Part shown: positions 58,737-64,000 of the stretch, piece after piece | How positions within the stretch are numbered: position 1 is the first letter of the stretch | Layout of the letters: the number at the start of each line of letters is the position of its first letter | Made by a program: the position numbers and the translations under genes | Source of the DNA: ZC4RG30 sp049841155 | GTDB taxonomy: Bacteria; Pseudomonadota; Gammaproteobacteria; Steroidobacterales; Steroidobacteraceae | Direction of reading: 5' to 3' | NCBI GenBank assembly: GCA_049841155.1 | Contig: JASGHI010000004.1 | Location: forward strand, 434,001 to 498,000 | Length of the DNA: 64,000 nt | The notes under the pieces: model-generated | Databases searched by the model: none | Told to the model about the DNA's origin: nothing | What the model saw: only the letters and a program-made list of their open reading frames with translations

Positions 58737-59981
58737 ATGGCAAATACGGCGATGCCGCAGCAAGTTTTCGACATCGCCATCGTCGGTGGGGGGCTGGTCG
58801 GCGCAAGCCTTGCCGCCGCGTTGCGCGGCTCGCATCACAAGGTGCTGCTGGTGGAGGCTTTTGCGCCCGATTCCGCTGCGCAGCCGAGCTTCGATGAGCG
58901 CACTACGGCGCTGGGCAATGCCAGCCGCAGGATCTTCGAGGGCCTCGGCGTATGGCAGGCGCTGCTGCCGCAGGCTGCGGCCATCACCCGAATCCATGTT
59001 TCCGACGCCGGGCGCTTCGGCACGGCGCTGCTTGTGGCCGAGGCGCTGGATGTGGCGGCGCTGGGTTATGTAGTGCCGAACCGGGCCATCGGCCACGCGC
59101 TGTGGCAGTCGCTGGCGGGCGCCGCGAACCTCAGCTGCGCCATGCCGGCGCGGCTGGAAACGGTGACGCTGCAGGAGGATTGTGCGCTGGTGGGCATTGT
59201 CGATGCGCAGGGCCGCAGCGAGGCGCGGGCGCGCCTGGTGATCGCCGCCGACGGTGTGCATTCGCAGGTGCGCGCCGCGGCGCGCATCGGCATGCAGACG
59301 CATGACTACGGGCAGCACGCCATCGTCGCGGCGCTGCGCACCGACCGCAGCAACGATGGCACGGCCTTCGAGCGTTTCACGGCTGCCGGGCCGATGGCGC
59401 TGCTGCCCCTGACCGTTCCTGGCGCTGCCGGATGGCGCACGCTGGTGTGGGCAGCGCGGCCCGAAGATGCCCGCCGGCTCATGGCGCTGGAGCCGGAAAG
59501 TTTTCTCGCCAGCTGGCAGCAGGCCTTCGGCTGGCGCGCCGGCCGCGCGCTGCAGCTGGGACCGCGCAATGTCTATCCGCTGGCGCTGTCGCGGGCCGAT
59601 GCCTCGCATGCGCCGCGTGTTGCGCTGATCGGCAATGCTGCACAGGCGCAGCATCCGGTGGCAGGGCAAGGCTTCAATCTGGGGCTGCGTGATGCCGCGG
59701 AGCTGGCCGAGCGTCTGCTCATCCACCGGGGAGATCCGGGAGATCCCGCGCTGCTCGCCGGTTTCGCCGCGGCGCGCGAGGCAGACCGGCGTGGCGTGAT
59801 GCAATTCACGGACACCCTGGTACGTGCCTTTTCCGATCAGCGGCACGGCGTGGGTGCGCTGCGCGATGCGGGCCTCCTGTTTTTTGATCTGCTGCCGCCG
59901 GCCAAGCGGTTGCTGAGCCGCGTCAGTCTCGGGTTCGGCGGGAGCAGTCCGCGGCTGGCGCGCGGGGCCGGGTTGCCATGA
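58737..59981 (+). CDS. ubiH: 2-octaprenyl-6-methoxyphenol hydroxylase UbiH
   Basis: A 414-residue FAD monooxygenase of ubiquinone synthesis. The dinucleotide fold is IAIVGGGLVGASLAAAL, the second motif is RLVIADGVHS-like (LVIAADGVHSQVR), and the third is ALIGNAAQAQHPVAGQGFN with GLRDA. The His-Pro-x-AGQG wording and the NAAQ variant are typical of UbiH in this gene order. It hydroxylates the ring at C1 with NADPH and oxygen, probably in the Ubi metabolon at the inner membrane face. It overlaps the next gene by four bases. Confidence 0.93.
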   Translation: MANTAMPQQVFDIAIVGGGLVGASLAAALRGSHHKVLLVEAFAPDSAAQPSFDERTTALGNASRRIFEGLGVWQALLPQAAAITRIHVSDAGRFGTALLVAEALDVAALGYVVPNRAIGHALWQSLAGAANLSCAMPARLETVTLQEDCALVGIVDAQGRSEARARLVIAADGVHSQVRAAARIGMQTHDYGQHAIVAALRTDRSNDGTAFERFTAAGPMALLPLTVPGAAGWRTLVWAARPEDARRLMALEPESFLASWQQAFGWRAGRALQLGPRNVYPLALSRADASHAPRVALIGNAAQAQHPVAGQGFNLGLRDAAELAERLLIHRGDPGDPALLAGFAAAREADRRGVMQFTDTLVRAFSDQRHGVGALRDAGLLFFDLLPPAKRLLSRVSLGFGGSSPRLARGAGLP

Positions 59982-61177
59982 AAGCCGATGTCCGGATCGC
60001 GATAGTGGGCGGCGGAATCGTCGGCAGTGCGCTGGCGCTGCAGCTGCTGCGCGAGGCAGGGCTGGCGGCCGGGGACATCTGCATCTTCGAGCGCGAGCCG
60101 CCACGGGAGCCGGCCGCGGACGCGCCGCCCGAGCAGCGCGTCTATGCGCTGTCGCCGGCGAGCATGGAGTTGCTGGCAGGCATTGGCGTGTGGTCGCGGC
60201 TGGACCGCCGGCGCATCGCTGCCATCGAACACATGCGGGTATGTCCCGAGGGGCTTCCTGCAGACAGCCCCGATGCGCTGCGCTTCGATGCGGCCGAATC
60301 GGGCGCTGCGCTGCTCGGCGCCATAGCCGGTGCGCGTGCCGTGCAGGCGGCGCTGCATGCGGCCTGCCGTGACGCGGGCATCGGCATCGTCAGTGAACCG
60401 GTGGAGTCGGTTGAGGTGCTGCCTGCGCCGGTGGTGCGCACGGCTGGCGGCCTCTGTACGGCCGAGCTGCTGGTCGGCGCCGATGGCGCGCGCTCGGCGG
60501 TGCGCGCCGCGGCAGGCATTGCCGCGCATGAACGCGACTATGGCCAGACCGGCATCGTCGCCACCGTGCAGGCGCAGCGCCCGCCGGTGGCCACTGCGTT
60601 CCAGCGTTTCCTCGACACCGGGCCACTGGCGCTGCTGCCGCTGCCCGGAGGATTGCTGTCCATCGTGTGGTCGGCGACGGCATCGCGCGCCGAACAACTT
60701 CTGGCGCTCGATGATGCGGCGTTCTCTGCCGAGCTCACACGCTCTGCGGCCGCGGGCTTCGGCGAGCTTGTGCTGTGCGGTCCGCGCGCCGCCTTTGCCC
60801 TGCGGCGGCTGCAGGCTGCGCAGTACGTGGCCGGGCCCTGCGTGCTGGTCGGAGATGCTGCCCATGTGATCCACCCGCTCGCGGGGCAGGGCGTGAACCA
60901 GGGGCTGGGTGATGCACGGGCCCTGGCGGCAGCCCTGGCTGGCCGGCCGCGTGGCGAGGGTGTGGCGGCGCGGCGTGCGCTGCGCCGCTATGAGCGCGAG
61001 CGGCGGCTGGACAACGCCTTGATGGGGACGGTGGTGGATTCGCTGGACCGGATGTTCACCGGTGGCGGAGCGCTTGCGCAGCTGGCGGGGCGGGGGATGG
61101 CGCTGGCCGGGCAGGTGCCGCCGCTGCGCCATGCGCTCATGCGAGGGGCAGCTGGTCGATCTTCGCCGCGCAGATGA
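59978..61177 (+). CDS. UbiH/UbiF/VisC-family hydroxylase, probably UbiI
   Basis: A 399-residue flavoprotein related to the previous gene. Motifs: IAIVGGGIVGSALALQLL, LLVGADGARSAVR and VLVGDAAHVIHPLAGQGVN. In the ygfB-pepP-ubiH order the last gene is usually ubiI (C5 hydroxylase) and Coq7, present at 445, does C6. Assignment between UbiI and UbiF/UbiM-like rests on context. Its last 41 bases overlap the convergent phhB gene. Confidence 0.88.
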   Translation: MKADVRIAIVGGGIVGSALALQLLREAGLAAGDICIFEREPPREPAADAPPEQRVYALSPASMELLAGIGVWSRLDRRRIAAIEHMRVCPEGLPADSPDALRFDAAESGAALLGAIAGARAVQAALHAACRDAGIGIVSEPVESVEVLPAPVVRTAGGLCTAELLVGADGARSAVRAAAGIAAHERDYGQTGIVATVQAQRPPVATAFQRFLDTGPLALLPLPGGLLSIVWSATASRAEQLLALDDAAFSAELTRSAAAGFGELVLCGPRAAFALRRLQAAQYVAGPCVLVGDAAHVIHPLAGQGVNQGLGDARALAAALAGRPRGEGVAARRALRRYERERRLDNALMGTVVDSLDRMFTGGGALAQLAGRGMALAGQVPPLRHALMRGAAGRSSPRR

Positions 61178-61474
61178 AGTCGTTCTCCGACAGGCCGCGG
61201 ATGGCATGCGTGGTGAAGCGCACGCGGCAGTAGCCCCAGCCGAATTCGATGTCCGGATGGTGGTCCTCGATGTTGGCGATGTGCGCCACCGCGTTGACGA
61301 AGCTCTGGGCGCGGAAGAAATCCTTGAAGCGGAATTCGCGGCGGATGGAGCCGGCGTCCACTTCCAGCTGCCAGCCCTCGTCGAGGCGCTGCAGCACTTC
61401 TTCGGCGGCAGCGCGCGACAGCGGCGCAACACCGCCCTCGCAGGGGACACAGCGCCGTTCGGCCAGGGGTTCGC

Positions 61475-61478
<4 letters not shown>
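61137..61478 (-). CDS. phhB: Pterin-4a-carbinolamine dehydratase
   Basis: A 113-residue dehydratase that recycles the pterin cofactor of aromatic amino-acid hydroxylases. The active-site histidines lie in AHIANIEDHHPDIEFGWGYC, followed by VRFTTHAIRGLSENDF. It starts with the ATG at 61478, which overlaps the stop of ispG (ATGA), so the two are co-translated. No phenylalanine hydroxylase gene is in the window. Confidence 0.95.
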
Positions 61479-62710
<1,232 letters not shown>

Positions 62711-62769
62711 TGTACGGTTAGACTGCGCGGCGGACCCGCCCCCGCGCGGGATTGGACAGAATTTCCTGC

Positions 62770-63132
62770 ATGCAGCGCCCCAAGCCCACCGGCTTCACCC
62801 GGATTTTCCGCGCCTACGGCGCCAGTTCACGCGGCCTTGCCGGCGCCTTCCGGGAGGAGGCGGCCTTCCGCCAGGAACTCGCCCTGTCGCTGGTGGTCAT
62901 TCCCCTGGGGCTGTGGCTGGGCCGCGGCGGCGTCGAGAAGGCGCTGCTGGTCGCGCCGATGCTGCTGATCCTCGTCATAGAACTGGTCAACAGCGCCATC
63001 GAGGCCACGGTGGATCGCGTCGGATTCGAGCACCATGAACTGTCCGGGCTCGCCAAGGACCTGGGCTCGGCGGCGGTGCTGCTGGGTTTCGTACTGCTGG
63101 CCGCCGTGTGGCTGCTGGTCCTGTTTTTCTGA
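62770..63132 (+). CDS. dgkA: Diacylglycerol kinase
   Basis: A 120-residue integral membrane kinase with three helices, recycling diacylglycerol to phosphatidate. It has the catalytic/metal region ELVNSAIEATVDRVGFE, then HELSGLAKDLGSAAVLLG. The N-terminal amphipathic part is RIFRAYGASSRGLAGAFREE. The ATG at 62770 is used; a TTG at 62752 is open. Followed 7 bases later by the protease gene. Confidence 0.95.
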   Translation: MQRPKPTGFTRIFRAYGASSRGLAGAFREEAAFRQELALSLVVIPLGLWLGRGGVEKALLVAPMLLILVIELVNSAIEATVDRVGFEHHELSGLAKDLGSAAVLLGFVLLAAVWLLVLFF

Positions 63133-63139
63133 GGTAGCG

Positions 63140-64000
63140 ATGAAAAAGACGCCTGCGCTTGCTGCGCTGCTGGCCCTGTATGCCTTCACGCCGGCGGTTC
63201 CGGCCCAGGCGCCCGCAATGCCCCTGCCGCCGGCTCCCGGGGCAGGCGTGGTGGCGGAGGTGCCCGCCGCCATGCCGCAGCGCGAGGATGCGGTCTGGTC
63301 CGCGACGCTGGAGCGCATCGCGCAGAGCGTGGTGGCGATCGAGATCGACGCCACGCGCGCCTTCGATACCGAGTGGAACAGCTCGGCGCAGGCAACGGGC
63401 TTCGTCATCGATGCCGAGCGCGGCCTGGTGCTGACCAACCGCCATGTGGTCACGCCCGGACCGGTCACGGCCGAGGCCACCTTCCTGAACCGCGAGGAAG
63501 TGCAGCTGTATCCGGTGTACCGCGACCCGGTGCACGACTTCGGCCTATACCGTTACGACCCGGCGAAGCTGCGCTTCATCAAGCCGCGCTCGCTGCCATT
63601 GTCCCCGGAGGGTGCGCAGGTGGGCCGCGAGATCCGCGTGGTCGGCAACAACGCCGGCGAACAGCTGTCCATTCTCGCGGGCACCATCGCGCGCCTGGAC
63701 CGCGAGGCGCCGGCCTACGGGCCCGGGCGCTACAACGACTTCAACACCTTCTACCTGCAGGCTGCTTCGGGTACTTCCGGCGGCTCGTCGGGATCGCCGG
63801 TGGTCGATATCGAGGGGCGCGTGGTGGCGCTCAATGCCGGCGGTGCCACCGGCGCGGCGTCGAGCTTCTATCTGCCGCTGGACCGCGTGAAGCGCGCCGT
63901 CGACCTCATCCGCGCCGGCAAGCCCGTGACCCGCGGCACGCTGCAGACGGTGTTCAGCTACACACCCTACGACGAGCTGCGCCGCCTGGGCCTGGATGCC
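63140..64000 (+). CDS. Trypsin-like (HtrA/DegP-related) serine protease, N-terminal part
   Basis: The frame is open from the ATG at 63140 (GAGGTAG upstream) to the window end, 287 residues without a stop. A signal peptide of about 23 residues (ends AVPAQ) sends it to the periplasm. The catalytic triad is visible: His102 in TNRHVVT, Asp133 in PVHDFGLY, and Ser217 in GTSGGSSGSPV. The stretch after the triad (SFYLPLDRVKRAVDLI) matches HtrA-type proteases, and PDZ domains would be expected beyond the edge. Large relatives act in envelope quality control. Confidence 0.88.
   Translation, partial: MKKTPALAALLALYAFTPAVPAQAPAMPLPPAPGAGVVAEVPAAMPQREDAVWSATLERIAQSVVAIEIDATRAFDTEWNSSAQATGFVIDAERGLVLTNRHVVTPGPVTAEATFLNREEVQLYPVYRDPVHDFGLYRYDPAKLRFIKPRSLPLSPEGAQVGREIRVVGNNAGEQLSILAGTIARLDREAPAYGPGRYNDFNTFYLQAASGTSGGSSGSPVVDIEGRVVALNAGGATGAASSFYLPLDRVKRAVDLIRAGKPVTRGTLQTVFSYTPYDELRRLGLDA

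Overview
The window looks like chromosomal DNA of a GC-rich gammaproteobacterium. The evidence is the housekeeping synteny: a crp/vfr-type regulator next to coq7, rplM-rpsI, and a zapB-like/zapA/6S RNA block facing ygfB-pepP-ubiH-ubiI. The long-form leuA also fits. The many TonB receptors, secreted hydrolases and PDLxGxW-type secreted proteins suggest a polymer- or plant-debris-degrading lineage of the Steroidobacter/Nevskia/Xanthomonas kind, but I cannot fix the genus.

Layout. 1-7.5 kb: crp-like (cut at the left edge), coq7, rplM-rpsI, tRNA-Gln, glnS, a GMC oxidoreductase and a DEAD-box helicase. 7.5-33.7 kb: a large accessory catabolic block. It holds a secreted type-B esterase, a two-subunit GMC dehydrogenase, two copies of a module pairing a DUF6152 protein with a secreted PDLxGxW protein, two related four-helix membrane proteins, a HiPIP and an MFS carrier. 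It continues with hydroxypyruvate isomerase, an IlvD-type dehydratase, a GarR/GlxR-type reductase, exported hydrolases, a TonB receptor, a TetR regulator, a Tat-exported TIM-barrel isomerase, an SDR and a PhoX homologue. 33.8-44.3 kb: a cell-surface-signalling carbohydrate unit in one direction (ECF sigma, FecR, STN-TonB receptor, sulfatase, GH65 phosphorylase fused to beta-phosphoglucomutase, MFS). 44.3-51 kb: a Kef-type antiporter, an MFS protein, a GH30-type glycosidase and a Cfa-type methyltransferase. 51-52.5 kb: a small unsettled patch with an RHH/PIN toxin-antitoxin pair, a short TetR and a gene that appears to have lost its middle. 52.5-64 kb: core genes (leuA, rpiA, a tiny Lys-rich ORF, an EVE protein, 6S RNA, zapA, zapB-like, ygfB, pepP, ubiH, ubiI-like, phhB, ispG, dgkA) and a trypsin-like protease cut at the right edge.

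How the genes may work together. In the accessory block, five promoter regions carry the same 14-bp imperfect palindrome (ATACTNWWNCGTAY; sites at 12249, 15250, 23764, 23938 and 29277). At four of them it covers a plausible -10 element. The sites sit in front of both DUF6152-led operons, a secreted hydrolase, the TonB receptor and the SDR/isomerase pair. I infer one regulon under one repressor, with the local TetR protein (26567-27190) as candidate. The block would import an oxidised or esterified sugar-like substrate and finish through hydroxypyruvate, tartronate semialdehyde and glycerate chemistry; the substrate is not evident. In the second block, the GH65-beta-PGM fusion would turn a disaccharide plus phosphate directly into glucose and glucose-6-phosphate.

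No gap exceeds about 300 bases. The larger ones (7940-8157, 12108-12311, 23740-23995, 46147-46424, 54232-54492) are covered by promoter, dyad, remnant or leader entries, except 7940-8157, where I see no convincing structure beyond the downstream ribosome binding site.
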